From CAJCBL01 sp035298965 (lineage in GTDB: Bacteria; Verrucomicrobiota; Verrucomicrobiia; Opitutales; Opitutaceae), in assembly GCA_035298965.1 (NCBI GenBank), contig DATGXO010000107.1, forward strand, positions 54,613-118,612: 64,000 nt of DNA. The letters run 5' to 3'. Shown in pieces: positions 1-8,906 of the stretch. The number at the start of each line of letters is the position of its first letter. Position 1 is the stretch's first letter. The notes under the pieces are model-generated. The model did not search any database, had not been told where the DNA came from, and saw only the letters and a list, made by a program, of their open reading frames with translations. Both the position numbers and the translations under genes were made by a program.

Positions 1-894
1 GGCGCGCAGGCGGGCGAGCAGCCGGTAGGCCAGCGCGCGGGGCGAGAAACGGGAGACGCGGGTGAGCCGGTCGAGTGCGGCGAGGGCGCGCTGCGGTTGG
101 CGGCGCCAGGTCATGCGGGCGACGTTGAGGAGCATCTCGCGCAGCAGACGCAGGCAGATGCGGCGGTCGACGAGCGGGTTGCCGAGGTGTTTCTCGAAGA
201 CGGCGGAGAATTCCTCGGGGAAACGCACGGGGTCGGCGGTGGTGCTGACCGGGTGTTTGCGGTAGTTCAGCGTGGTGCGCTGCGAGAACGACGGGCGGAA
301 ACCGGCGCGCGCGAACTCGATGCAGAGGTCGAGGTCCTCGCCGATGCGCAGCGCGGGATCGAAACGGATGCCGCTGGCGAACACCGCGGCACGCGCGACG
401 ATGCCGGAGGTGAGGATGAAGTTGTGCTCGAGCAGGCGCGTGGGGAGTGCGGCGAGCTCGGTGGGCGGCGGGAGGAGATCGCGGCGGGTGACGCGGCCGG
501 CGGGATCGATGAGGTTCAGGCCGGCGATGGACCACGCCGTATCCTCGGAACGGAGCAACGAGAGCGAGTGCGCGAGGTGGTCGGGCTCCCAGAGATCGTC
601 GGCATCGAGAAAGGCGATGAACGCGCCGCGGGCGGCATCGATGAGGGCGTTGCGGGCGCGGGAGACGCCGCGGTTGGTCTCGGCGCGCAGGAGCTGGACG
701 CGGTTCTGCGTCCGCGCGGCGAAAGCGCGCACGATCACGGCGGTGTCATCGAACTTGCCGTCTTCGTAGACGAGGATCTCCCAGTGGGGCCACGTCTGCG
801 CGGCGACGGATTCGAGCGTGGCGCCGAGGTAGGCGCCGGCGCGATGGGCCGGGATGAGGACCGAGACGAGCTCGGCGGTGGCGGGGGCGACCAT
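1..894 (-). CDS. Family 2 glycosyltransferase, 3' end outside window
   Basis: Reading from the ATG at 892-894 gives 298 codons without a stop down to base 1, so the C-terminus lies off the left edge. The N-terminus 'VSVLIPAHRAG' and the acidic motif 'FLDADDLWEPDHL' are typical of GT-A fold family 2 transferases, which move a sugar from a nucleotide-sugar to a growing glycan on the cytoplasmic face of the membrane. The gene starts 3 bases after the stop of the preceding glycosyltransferase, so it is co-transcribed with the exopolysaccharide operon. Donor and acceptor cannot be read from the sequence. The family call is firm; the substrate is unknown. Confidence 0.88.
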   Translation of the reverse strand, partial: MVAPATAELVSVLIPAHRAGAYLGATLESVAAQTWPHWEILVYEDGKFDDTAVIVRAFAARTQNRVQLLRAETNRGVSRARNALIDAARGAFIAFLDADDLWEPDHLAHSLSLLRSEDTAWSIAGLNLIDPAGRVTRRDLLPPPTELAALPTRLLEHNFILTSGIVARAAVFASGIRFDPALRIGEDLDLCIEFARAGFRPSFSQRTTLNYRKHPVSTTADPVRFPEEFSAVFEKHLGNPLVDRRICLRLLREMLLNVARMTWRRQPQRALAALDRLTRVSRFSPRALAYRLLARLRA

Positions 895-897
895 CGA

Positions 898-1821
898 TCA
901 GGCGGCGGAGCGGAGGCGGAGAAACGCGCGGCGGCGGCCGCGGAGCTCGGCGGCGTAGAAGCGGCCCTGCTGGTCGGGCAGACGCGCCGCGCGGAAGCGG
1001 GCGACGAGGTATCGCCACAGGCTGCTGGCCTCGGCGGGCGCGGTGCCGCCGCGGAGTGCTTCAACGACGACGGTGGCGAACGAAATGCTTTCGACGAGTC
1101 TCAGCAGCGATGGCTCCTCGAGGCGCGAGGCGGGCATGATGTGCGTGAGCACGAGATCACGGAAGCGCGCGGCGCCGAGGCCGAGGTCGAAGGTGCAGAG
1201 CGCGATGTCGGTGTCCTGACCGGAAATACGCTCCGAGCCGCGCAGGCCGAGAATGAGGTGGCGGGTGTCGGTCTCGACGCAGGCGAGGTAACGTTCCCAG
1301 ACGCCGCGGCGGATGAACTCGCCGGCGGTGGGCGGGATCGCCTCGTAGTCGCGCGGGCTCGCGGCCTGGAGATCGCGCTCGAGCGGGCGGATCGCGAGAT
1401 AGCTCCACCAGCGGCGGGTCCACTCGGCGGGCGGGCGCTCGAACTCGGGGACGAGTTGGCCGCCCCAGACGCCGAGATCGGGGCGGTTCGTGGCGTAGTC
1501 GAGGCCGCGCGTGATGTAGTCGGGCGCGAGAAGGTTGTCGTCGTCGACGAAGAGGATGAGGTCGCTGCGCGCTTCGCGCATGGCGCGCATGCGGGCGGCG
1601 GCGATGCCGAGCGTGTCCTCGCGCACGTGGCGGCCGTGCGGGTGCCAGGAGAGGTCGTACGCGGCGGAGAGCGGCGCGGTGGAGGCGTTGTCGAGGAGGA
1701 CGAGTTCCCAGCGGGCGAAGTCGGCCTGTTGGCGGCGCAGGGCCTCGAGCGTGCGCTCGAGGAAGACGCGGCGCGGATTGTGGGTGCAGACGACGACGGA
1801 GAGTTCGTGGGTGGTCGGCAT
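898..1821 (-). CDS. Family 2 glycosyltransferase
   Basis: This 307-residue protein starts 'MPTTHELSVVVCTHNP'. The nucleotide-sugar binding start 'VVVCTHN' and the metal-binding 'FVDDDNLLAPDY' mark a GT-A family 2 transferase. The frame stays open far upstream, but that part lies over the acyltransferase gene, so the ATG at 1819-1821, 8 bases after the upstream stop, is preferred. It probably adds one sugar to the exopolysaccharide repeat unit. The C-terminal third has no recognised extra domain. The specific sugar is unknown. Confidence 0.88.
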   Translation of the reverse strand: MPTTHELSVVVCTHNPRRVFLERTLEALRRQQADFARWELVLLDNASTAPLSAAYDLSWHPHGRHVREDTLGIAAARMRAMREARSDLILFVDDDNLLAPDYITRGLDYATNRPDLGVWGGQLVPEFERPPAEWTRRWWSYLAIRPLERDLQAASPRDYEAIPPTAGEFIRRGVWERYLACVETDTRHLILGLRGSERISGQDTDIALCTFDLGLGAARFRDLVLTHIMPASRLEEPSLLRLVESISFATVVVEALRGGTAPAEASSLWRYLVARFRAARLPDQQGRFYAAELRGRRRAFLRLRSAA

Positions 1822-1829
1822 CGGAAAGG

Positions 1830-2414
1830 TTAGGACGGGAAAGGGACGGAGCCGCGGCGGAAGGGGTCGTCGCAACGCACGGTGCCGACGACGCGCGCAG
1901 GATTGCCGACGACGATGGCGCGGGCGGGCACATCGCGCGTGACGACGGCGCCTGCACCGATCACGGCGTGGTCGCCGATCGTCACGCCGCGCAGGACGGT
2001 GGCGCGGTTGCCCAACCAGACGTTGCGGCCGATGGCGACGGGCGCGACGGCGATCGGCGCGTCGGCATGGACGGGGTGGAAATCGGTGTCGAGCACTGAG
2101 ACCCACTCGCCAAGCAGGCAGTTTTCGCCGATGCGGACGGATTGTGCGGCGGCGAGGGCGGCACCGCGGTTGATGAATGTGCCGCGGCCGATCGTGAGCG
2201 TGCCGCCGGCGAGCGCGGTGAGGCGCACGGGAAAGAGCCGGCTGTCGATGGAAACGTGGTCCGCGATCTTCACCTGCCCGCCGCCGGAGACGACCGGTGC
2301 GGCGCCGAGGAGACGCAGACCGCGGCCGGCTTGCACGCCGGCGCGACGGCGGAAGCGCCACACGCGGAATGTGGCGGCGAACTGGCGCAGGCGGTGGGAG
2401 AACGAGGCGGACAT
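1830..2414 (-). CDS. Hexapeptide-repeat acyltransferase
   Basis: This 194-residue protein has a C-terminal left-handed beta-helix signature: repeated hexapeptides such as 'IGRNVWLGNRATVLRGVTIG' and 'AVIGAGAVVTRDV', followed by the usual 'GNPARVVG' ending. A His in 'DTDFHPVH' lies where WcaF/Maa-type sugar O-acetyltransferases have their catalytic His. It most likely acetylates a sugar of the exopolysaccharide. It sits between two glycosyltransferase genes with gaps of 8 and 9 bases, in keeping with one operon. The acyl donor (acetyl-CoA) is the family norm, not seen directly. Confidence 0.85.
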   Translation of the reverse strand: MSASFSHRLRQFAATFRVWRFRRRAGVQAGRGLRLLGAAPVVSGGGQVKIADHVSIDSRLFPVRLTALAGGTLTIGRGTFINRGAALAAAQSVRIGENCLLGEWVSVLDTDFHPVHADAPIAVAPVAIGRNVWLGNRATVLRGVTIGDHAVIGAGAVVTRDVPARAIVVGNPARVVGTVRCDDPFRRGSVPFPS

Positions 2415-2423
2415 TGCGAGGGC

Positions 2424-3836
2424 TCAGTCGGCGGCGGAGTCGTAGACGCAGATGATGCGTTCGAGACGTTCGTCGGTCACCCGGATCCAATCGCGCGGTG
2501 GACGGCCGAACCAGCTGAGAATCTTGGGTTCATCGATGGGATCCTGCTGGTGGTAGTGGCACATGCCGGCGGGCCAGCGGTACGGGACCGAGGCGATGAC
2601 GGTGCGTCCGGTGGCGAGGAGCTTGCGCGCGAAGGCGGCCGGATCGGAGAGGTGCTCCAGCACCTGGAGACAGAGCACGAGGTCGAAGCGGCGGCCCGGA
2701 TCATAGACGAAGAAGTCGCCCTGCACGCCGCGCACGCCGGGAATCTCGGGCTTGAGCGCGATGTCGATCGCGGTCTTGTCGGGGATCCACTCGAGGCGGC
2801 GCAGGAAGGCGGTGTTGCGCGGGCCAACCTCGAGGACGGACCCGGCGGTGGCGGCGTGCTCGGTGGCGAGGCGGCGGACCTCGAGGTAGTAGTTCATCTC
2901 GCGCCGATGCTCCCAGTATTCGGAGGAGTCGCGGCGGAGCAGGCGCGGGAGCACGAGGCGGGCGGCGCGGAGGTTTTCGCGGGAGAAGGGGCGGTGGACG
3001 AAGGCGCCGCCGAGGTGGCGGAGAGCGGCGCGGCGCTGGTGGTGCGCGGAGGCGTAGAGCGCCCATTCGCGCTGGGTCGCGGCGGCGTCGCGCTCGTGGA
3101 GGAGCGGGCGGACGGGCGGGGGGACGAACGCCACGCCGCGGCGCGCGGCGGTGCGGCGCAGGATGCCTTCCTTGAGCTCCCGTTTCTTCGTGCCGTGGGT
3201 GAAGTTGGAACTGCCCGGGTGCAAACGGTAACGGAGGAGCGGAGACAGAAGATTGGCGAGGCGGCCGACTTCGGCGAGGCGCAGGAAGATGTCGAGGTCC
3301 TGCGAGTAGGGCAGCTCCTCGTTGTAGCCGCCGACTGCGAGCAGGGCGTCGCGGCGGAAGACGAGCGTGGGATGGATCATCGCGCCGCCGTTGCCGGTGA
3401 GGAGCTCGCGGTCGATGGCCTCGTGGAGGGCGGGCGGATCATAGCGGTTCACCGGCGCGCCGTGGTCATCGATGCTGTGGACGGAGGTGCCGAGCGCGAC
3501 GACCGCGGGATGCGACTCCAGATAACGGAGCTGCTGCGTGAGGCGGTCGGGCTCGGCGAGATCGTCGGCATCCATGCGGGCGACGAAGGGCGCGGTGGCG
3601 AGGGCGAGGCCGCGGTTGAGCGAGCGGGTGATGCCGCGGTTCTCCTGGTCGATGCAGTGGAGGCGCGGATCGGCGGCGGCGAAAGCGCGGCAACGTTCGC
3701 CGCTGCCGTCGGTGGAGCCGTCGTTGACGAGGATGAGACGGAAGTCGGCGAGCGTCTGCCGCTGGAGGCTGCGGACGGCGTCGTCGAGGTAGCGGCCGGC
3801 ATTGAAGACCGGCATGACGATGTCAACGAGCGGCAT
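2424..3836 (-). CDS. Fusion: family 2 glycosyltransferase + SAM methyltransferase
   Basis: This 470-residue protein has two modules. Residues 1 to about 240 are a family 2 glycosyltransferase with 'VDIVMPVFNAG', 'LVNDGSTDGS' and 'ARMDADD'. Residues from about 325 to the end carry class I methyltransferase features: a SAM-binding start 'GSVLEVGPRNTAFLR' and the post-motif 'FDLVLCLQVLEHL'. A glycan-modifying methyltransferase joined to a transferase suggests coupled addition and methylation (for example chain capping) of the polysaccharide, but that is inference. The start overlaps the 3' end of the upstream glycosyltransferase by 14 bases, a sign of translational coupling. No frameshift is needed to read both modules. 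Confidence 0.85.
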   Translation of the reverse strand: MPLVDIVMPVFNAGRYLDDAVRSLQRQTLADFRLILVNDGSTDGSGERCRAFAAADPRLHCIDQENRGITRSLNRGLALATAPFVARMDADDLAEPDRLTQQLRYLESHPAVVALGTSVHSIDDHGAPVNRYDPPALHEAIDRELLTGNGGAMIHPTLVFRRDALLAVGGYNEELPYSQDLDIFLRLAEVGRLANLLSPLLRYRLHPGSSNFTHGTKKRELKEGILRRTAARRGVAFVPPPVRPLLHERDAAATQREWALYASAHHQRRAALRHLGGAFVHRPFSRENLRAARLVLPRLLRRDSSEYWEHRREMNYYLEVRRLATEHAATAGSVLEVGPRNTAFLRRLEWIPDKTAIDIALKPEIPGVRGVQGDFFVYDPGRRFDLVLCLQVLEHLSDPAAFARKLLATGRTVIASVPYRWPAGMCHYHQQDPIDEPKILSWFGRPPRDWIRVTDERLERIICVYDSAAD

Positions 3837-5088
3837 GGGCGTGAGGGCGGCCGGTGATCGCGGCGAGGAGCGGGCCGTAGCAGCGCTCCGGCGAAAAACG
3901 GGAGAGCGCGAGGTCGCGGCCCTGTTTGGCGCGGGCGGCGCGGGCGGCGGGATTGCGGAGGAGCGCGACGATCTGGGCGGCGAAGTCGACGGGGGTGTCG
4001 GCGGGCGGGAGCGTTTCCGAGAGGAAGCCGAGGCCTTGGAGACCGGTCGAGGTGGTGACGACGGCCTTCCCGTGGGAGAGCCCTTCGAGGAGTTTGATCT
4101 TCACGCCGCCGCCGTGGTGGAGCGGGACGAGCACGAGCGCGGACGCTCCGTAATGGACATCCGGCGACTCGATGAAACCGAGGTTCTCGACGCTGGGATC
4201 GAGGCCGGTGAGGCCTTCGCCGACGCGGCCGCAGATGCGCAGGCGTGCGGCGGGGTGGTCGCGCAGCACGCGGGGCCAGACCTCGGCGAGCAGCCAGGCG
4301 AGGCCGGCCCGGTTGGAGGGGTTGTGGCTGCCGAGGTAGAGGCAGAGGTCGGGGTTCTCGGTGCCGGGCGCCTGCTCGGCGGTGACGGCCTTCGGCACGA
4401 GGATGATCCGTTCCGGCGGGACGAGCTCGGTGTAGGCGGCGTAGTCGTCGTCCGAGATGGCGACCACGCGGTCGGCGACGGACAACATGGCGGACTCGGT
4501 ACGGGCGGTGAGGTAGTCGAGGCTGCCGGGGGCGAGCAGCGCGGCGGTCGAGCGAGCCTTCTGATGCCAGACGTTGTGGCTGAGCATGATCGTCGTGGCG
4601 CCGTTGGCGACGGTGCAGGCGCTGCCGAGCCACGGGTAGTTCACGAGGAGGGCGTTGGGCCGGAGGCGGCGCACGAGGCGGGCGACGAAGGCGAGCTCGG
4701 ACTGGTCAAGCGGGCGGTACCAGCGCGGCACTCCGTTGGGGATGCCGGCGAAGGGCACGATCTCGTTGGGGGAGGCCGGCTCGGGTTGGAGGCGCGAGCC
4801 GAGGCGGCGGGCGGTGCGACCACCGAGGGGCAGGCGCTCGGGGAAGAAGTGCGTGCCCGCAACGTGGACACTGCGGCGGAAGTGCAGACGGCAGACGGAG
4901 GCGAGCTCGGCGGGTGTGCGCCAGCGCCAGGAGTTGGCGACTTCCGCGGGTTGCTCGAGCCAGGCGACGTGGCACCGCACGCCGTGCTCGGTGAGGAAGC
5001 CCATCATCTCGTGGAGCAAGGCGCTGGCGCCATCGTCCTGCGGGCGCGGGCTGTGGCGCGTGACGAAGAGGGCAAGTGGGGCTGCCAT
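3823..5088 (-). CDS. Family 4 (GT-B) glycosyltransferase
   Basis: This 421-residue protein starts 'MAAPLALFVTRHSPRP'. The C-terminal half shows the GT-B donor-binding pattern: 'LYLGSHNPSNRAGL', 'RICGRVGEGL', 'VLVPLHHGGGVKIKLLEGLSHGKAVV', which is the PF13692-like Glyco_trans_1 signature including the E-x7-E-like region. The frame is open upstream to about 5355, but that region overlaps the ABC transporter gene, so the ATG at 5086-5088 is chosen. It acts in polysaccharide assembly on the cytoplasmic side. The sugar is unknown. Confidence 0.85.
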   Translation of the reverse strand: MAAPLALFVTRHSPRPQDDGASALLHEMMGFLTEHGVRCHVAWLEQPAEVANSWRWRTPAELASVCRLHFRRSVHVAGTHFFPERLPLGGRTARRLGSRLQPEPASPNEIVPFAGIPNGVPRWYRPLDQSELAFVARLVRRLRPNALLVNYPWLGSACTVANGATTIMLSHNVWHQKARSTAALLAPGSLDYLTARTESAMLSVADRVVAISDDDYAAYTELVPPERIILVPKAVTAEQAPGTENPDLCLYLGSHNPSNRAGLAWLLAEVWPRVLRDHPAARLRICGRVGEGLTGLDPSVENLGFIESPDVHYGASALVLVPLHHGGGVKIKLLEGLSHGKAVVTTSTGLQGLGFLSETLPPADTPVDFAAQIVALLRNPAARAARAKQGRDLALSRFSPERCYGPLLAAITGRPHAHAAR

Positions 5089-5110
5089 CGGAGCGGGAGC
5101 GCGGCGCGGG

Positions 5111-6358
5111 TCAGGCGGAGCTGATGGCGAAGGCGGGCTCGATGCGGCAGCCGCCGAACGAGCGGTCGCTCTCGTGGTCGTGCACGCTGGTGACGACCTC
5201 CCAGAGGGCGAGGGAGCCGATGCTGTCGTAGTAGTGGCGGCCGGAGCCGATGGCGGCGCTGATCTGGTAGGCGCCGGGGTGGAGCGGCAGGCGCGGGAGT
5301 TCGAGGCGGATGCGGCTGGTGCCGGCGGGCAGGGTGAAGGTGCGGCCGCCGCCATCCGAATCCAGGGTGAGGATGCGCTGGCCGTCGACGGTGCGGAAGC
5401 CCAGGCCGAGCATCATGTTCTCAAGGGTTTCGCGCGCCTCGACGACGAACTCGATCGCGAAGGGCTGGTTGAAGCGCAGGCCGCCGGGGGAGACGACGGC
5501 GACCTCCTTGAAGCGTGCGGTGCGGGCCTCGGCGCCGGGGCTGCGTTTGGCGGCGGTGAGGTCGAGTGTGAGCGCGGAGGCGCCGGAGCCTTGGGCGTAG
5601 TGCTCGATCGCGGTGTCGACATCCATCGGGCCGCTGGAGCGGCCGCCATCGAGGAGGACGCAGCGTTTGCAGAGGCGGCGGATGGCCGTCATGTGATGGC
5701 TGACAAAGAGGACGGTGCGGCCGGAGCGCTCGGAGACATCGGCCATCTTGCCGAGGCATTTGCGCTGGAACTGCTGGTCGCCGACGGCGAGGACCTCGTC
5801 GACGATGAGGATGTCGGGCTCGAGGTGGGCGGCGACGGCGAAGGCGAGGCGGACGTACATGCCGCTCGAGTAGCGTTTGACCGGCGTGTCGAGGAAGCGC
5901 TCGACCTCGGAGAAGGCGACGATCTCGTCGAACTTCCGGGCGACTTCGGCGCGGGTCATGCCGAGGATGGCGCCTTTGAGGAAGATGTTGTCGCGGCCGG
6001 AGAGCTCGGGGTGGAAACCGGTGCCGACCTCGAGGAGGCTGCCGACGCGGCCGCGCAGGCGGATCTCGCCGGAGGTGGGCTCGGTGATGCGGGAGAGGAC
6101 CTTGAGAAGGGTGCTTTTGCCGGCGCCGTTGCGGCCGATGATGCCGAGGGCTTCGCCGGGCTGGACATCGAAGGAGACGTCGCGGAGCGCCCAGAAGTCG
6201 CGTTTGTCCTCGCGAGGTGCGGCGGCGGGTTTGCCGCCGGCGAGCGAGCGGCACCAGCGGCCGAGACGTTCGACATCATCGCGGAGCGAGGTCATGCCGA
6301 TGTGGCCGAGTCGGTACTTCTTGGAGACTCCGCGGATTTGGATGATGGGACGGGACAT
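5111..6358 (-). CDS. wzt: Polysaccharide ABC exporter ATP-binding protein (Wzt-like)
   Basis: This 415-residue protein has an ABC ATPase domain over about residues 5-260. Walker A is 'GRNGAGKS' (75-82), the signature is a variant 'YSSGM', and Walker B is 'PDILIVDEVLAVGD', the form seen in TagH/Wzt/RfbE O-antigen and teichoic-acid exporters. The last 140 residues form a beta-rich extension resembling the Wzt C-terminal domain that recognises the polysaccharide end. It follows its permease gene by 51 bases. The likely role is powering glycan export across the inner membrane. Exact wzt orthology is inferred from architecture. Confidence 0.9.
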   Translation of the reverse strand: MSRPIIQIRGVSKKYRLGHIGMTSLRDDVERLGRWCRSLAGGKPAAAPREDKRDFWALRDVSFDVQPGEALGIIGRNGAGKSTLLKVLSRITEPTSGEIRLRGRVGSLLEVGTGFHPELSGRDNIFLKGAILGMTRAEVARKFDEIVAFSEVERFLDTPVKRYSSGMYVRLAFAVAAHLEPDILIVDEVLAVGDQQFQRKCLGKMADVSERSGRTVLFVSHHMTAIRRLCKRCVLLDGGRSSGPMDVDTAIEHYAQGSGASALTLDLTAAKRSPGAEARTARFKEVAVVSPGGLRFNQPFAIEFVVEARETLENMMLGLGFRTVDGQRILTLDSDGGGRTFTLPAGTSRIRLELPRLPLHPGAYQISAAIGSGRHYYDSIGSLALWEVVTSVHDHESDRSFGGCRIEPAFAISSA

Positions 6359-6409
6359 GCGGGAAAGAGGCGAGAGGCTAGAGGGAAGAGGCGAGGGGAC
6401 GGAGCGGGC

Positions 6410-7276
6410 TCAGACGGTGTCGACGAAGGTGCGGGCGGCGCGCTGGTAGGCGAAGATGCCGACGAGGAAGACGAGGATGGAGAGCGCGACGGATTGGGCG
6501 TACTGCGTCGCGTCGACGTGGCCGACGCCGAGGAAGAGGCGACGGGTGGCCTCGACGATCGCGGTCATCGGATTGAGTTGGGAAACCCAGCGCCACTTCT
6601 CCGGCACGCGGGAGAGCGGATAGATGATCGGCGTGGCATACATCCAGAGCTGGATGATGAACGCCTGGATGTGGTGCAGGTCGCGGTATTTTGCGGTGAG
6701 CGTCGAGAGGATGAGTCCGATGCCGAGGGCGAGCACGGCCATGTGCAGGACGATGGCTGGGTACGCGAGCCAGACCAGCGACGGGCCGGCGACGGCGGGG
6801 TTGTGCGCGAACCAGTGTTCGCGGACGAAGAACGTGAAGAACGTGAGCAGCTGGATGCTCAGGGCGATCAGACACGAGACGGCGAGCGCGAACGGCGGGA
6901 TCAGGCGCGGGAAATAGACCTTCGAAAAGAGCGCGGCGGAGCCGGCGAGGGAGTTGCCCGTCGCGCCGAGCACGGCGGCGAAGTACGTCCAGCCGAGCAT
7001 GCCGCAGAGGTAGAAGAGCATCGGCGGGACGCCGTCAGTCGGGACGCCGATGACCTTGTTGAAGATCAGGGTGAACGTGAAGGTCGTGATGAGCGGGTTC
7101 AGGAAGAACCACGCGGGCCCGAGGATCGTCTGCTTGTACTTCGCGGTGAAGTCGCGGAGCACGAGTTGGCGCAGGAGATCGCGGTATTCGATCAGGCCGC
7201 GCCAGTCGAAGACGAACCAGGCGGTCGTGGGCTTGATGACGATCTCGGTTTCCGAGGACGGTGGCAGTGTGCTCAT
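6410..7276 (-). CDS. wzm: Polysaccharide ABC exporter permease (Wzm-like)
   Basis: This 288-residue ABC-2 type membrane protein has about six hydrophobic segments. The N-terminal 'LVLRDFTAKYKQTILGPAW' and the later 'YRDLHHIQAFIIQLWMYATP' and 'NPMTAIVEATRRLFLG' are typical of Wzm/TagG permeases. The ATG at 7274-7276 overlaps the stop of the O-antigen ligase-like gene by 4 bases. Together with the following ATPase it would form the inner-membrane exporter of the polysaccharide. The frame continues upstream but runs into the preceding gene, so the coupled start is preferred. Confidence 0.9.
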   Translation of the reverse strand: MSTLPPSSETEIVIKPTTAWFVFDWRGLIEYRDLLRQLVLRDFTAKYKQTILGPAWFFLNPLITTFTFTLIFNKVIGVPTDGVPPMLFYLCGMLGWTYFAAVLGATGNSLAGSAALFSKVYFPRLIPPFALAVSCLIALSIQLLTFFTFFVREHWFAHNPAVAGPSLVWLAYPAIVLHMAVLALGIGLILSTLTAKYRDLHHIQAFIIQLWMYATPIIYPLSRVPEKWRWVSQLNPMTAIVEATRRLFLGVGHVDATQYAQSVALSILVFLVGIFAYQRAARTFVDTV

Positions 7277-8862
7277 GCGGAAGGTAGGCGTGGATGGAGG
7301 CGGGCGGCGGCGGTGGGCAGCTCGTCGGTATGGGTCGACGTGAAGGCGGATTCCAGCGATTCGCGTGCCGGGGCGGCACGCACGATCGCGAGGGCGAGAA
7401 GGGCGGCGACGGAGGCGAGGCCGAGCACGGCGGGATTGCGTAGGACGAAATCGATCCAGCCGTGCGCGAGCACGAACGCGGCGCCGGTGGCGAGCAGCGC
7501 GGCGGCGGGCACGAAACTCCACGCGCGGCGGAGCGCGGCGAGCCAGACCAGCCACGGGGCGGCGAAGAGCGCGGTGCCGACGAAGCCGAACTCGGCGCTG
7601 AACTCGACCCAGTCGCCGTCGGCGTGGACGTGCACGGGGCGATTCCAGTTCGGTTGAAAACGGCGCACGGCTGCGGCGAAGGTGGGCACGCGTTGCTGGT
7701 ACTCAGGGAAGAGGATCACGTAGCTGCCGGCGCCGTGGCCGAGCCATGGGCGGTCGAGCGTCATCTGCCAGGCGATGTCGTGGAGGATGCGCCGATACGA
7801 GCCGCCGACGAGAAGATCGCCCGGCTCGCGCGCGAGTTCGGCGACGCGGTGCAGCGTCGCGCGGACCGGCGGCAGCAGCGCGAGGCCGGCGGCGAAGACG
7901 AGCGCCGCGGCTGCGCCGACCGTGAGGAGGCGCGGGCGGGAGAACCAGCGGTCACGCAACGGCCAGAGCACGAAGGCGGCGGCGGATGCTGCGAGTACCG
8001 CGGCGCCGGCGAGGCCGGCGCGGGAGCGGGTCGTGACGGTGCCGAGGAAGACGAGCGCGACGAGCAGACCACACCAGAGATTGCGTCGGCGCAGGAGCGG
8101 CCACGGGCGCAGCGGCGTGGGCGCGAACCAGGCGGCGAGCGCGAGCGCGAGCAGCACGACCTGATAGGCGGCCTGCTGGTTCTTGTACGGGAACTGCGGC
8201 GCGCCGAGGTGGAACGCGGCGTCGGACACCAGCCAGAGCACGGCGTGCGAACCGGAGAGGTTGTGGGCGAACGCGAACGCGGAGAATGCCGCGGCGTGGA
8301 GCGCGAGCAGGCCGAGCACGGCGGAGAGGAAGGGTACGCGGCGGCGCAGCGCGGCGAAGGCGGCGAGCGGCAGACCGGCGGCGGCGGCGACGAGCAGTTG
8401 GCGCCAGGCGTTGGCAAAATCGAGGAAGTCGCCCGGCAGGCGGTCGAAGGGGCCGGCGATACCGGTCGGCAGCCAGGCGCGATGCGCGAGCGGCACGATC
8501 GCGCCGACGGGACGGCGATCCGGAATCAGGAGACGGTCGGGGTTGATCGCCTGACAGAGCAGGAGTCCGGCGAAGGCGAGCGCGCAGAACACGACGAAGG
8601 GCGAGAAGAGCGGCGCGGCATCCGCGCGCACGGTGCCCGCGCGATCGCCGTCGCCGGTGGGCCACGCCACGAGCCGGCGACGGGCGGCGAGCCGGGCGAG
8701 CACGAACGCGATGCCGCCCACCGCGGCGGCGAGCGTCTGGCCGCCGACGGTCGACGCGCCCAGCCACCATGCCGGCGCGATCCACGCCACGGCCAGCGCG
8801 CAGAGCACGACGCGCTCCGCGGAGGAGAGCGTGTCGGACGGCGCGTTGGTGGCGGCGGTCAT
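7273..8862 (-). CDS. O-antigen ligase / polymerase-like membrane protein
   Basis: This 529-residue protein is mostly transmembrane (ten or more hydrophobic stretches). Its central part contains a large periplasmic loop, with 'WLGHGAGSYVILFPEYQQRVP' as the most typical piece of the Wzy_C/O-antigen ligase family (the conserved GHG motif). It would join or polymerise lipid-linked glycans in the periplasm. Finding a Wzy/WaaL-like protein beside a Wzm/Wzt pair is unusual, because ABC-dependent pathways normally need only the ligase role; that hints at ligase function. It overlaps the permease gene by 4 bases. Confidence 0.78.
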   Translation of the reverse strand: MTAATNAPSDTLSSAERVVLCALAVAWIAPAWWLGASTVGGQTLAAAVGGIAFVLARLAARRRLVAWPTGDGDRAGTVRADAAPLFSPFVVFCALAFAGLLLCQAINPDRLLIPDRRPVGAIVPLAHRAWLPTGIAGPFDRLPGDFLDFANAWRQLLVAAAAGLPLAAFAALRRRVPFLSAVLGLLALHAAAFSAFAFAHNLSGSHAVLWLVSDAAFHLGAPQFPYKNQQAAYQVVLLALALAAWFAPTPLRPWPLLRRRNLWCGLLVALVFLGTVTTRSRAGLAGAAVLAASAAAFVLWPLRDRWFSRPRLLTVGAAAALVFAAGLALLPPVRATLHRVAELAREPGDLLVGGSYRRILHDIAWQMTLDRPWLGHGAGSYVILFPEYQQRVPTFAAAVRRFQPNWNRPVHVHADGDWVEFSAEFGFVGTALFAAPWLVWLAALRRAWSFVPAAALLATGAAFVLAHGWIDFVLRNPAVLGLASVAALLALAIVRAAPARESLESAFTSTHTDELPTAAARLHPRLPSA

Positions 8863-8906
8863 GGAGGTTGGTTGTTGCGGGCCAAGTCGGCGACCTGGCC
8901 TACAGG

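Noticed and set aside
97..1833. 578-residue open frame on the plus strand
   Set aside because: It lies opposite two glycosyltransferase genes and is a high-GC shadow with Glu/Ala/Gly-rich composition and no domain.
4655..7657. 1000-residue open frame on the plus strand
   Set aside because: It runs opposite the Wzt, Wzm and neighbouring genes and shows the same low-complexity shadow composition.
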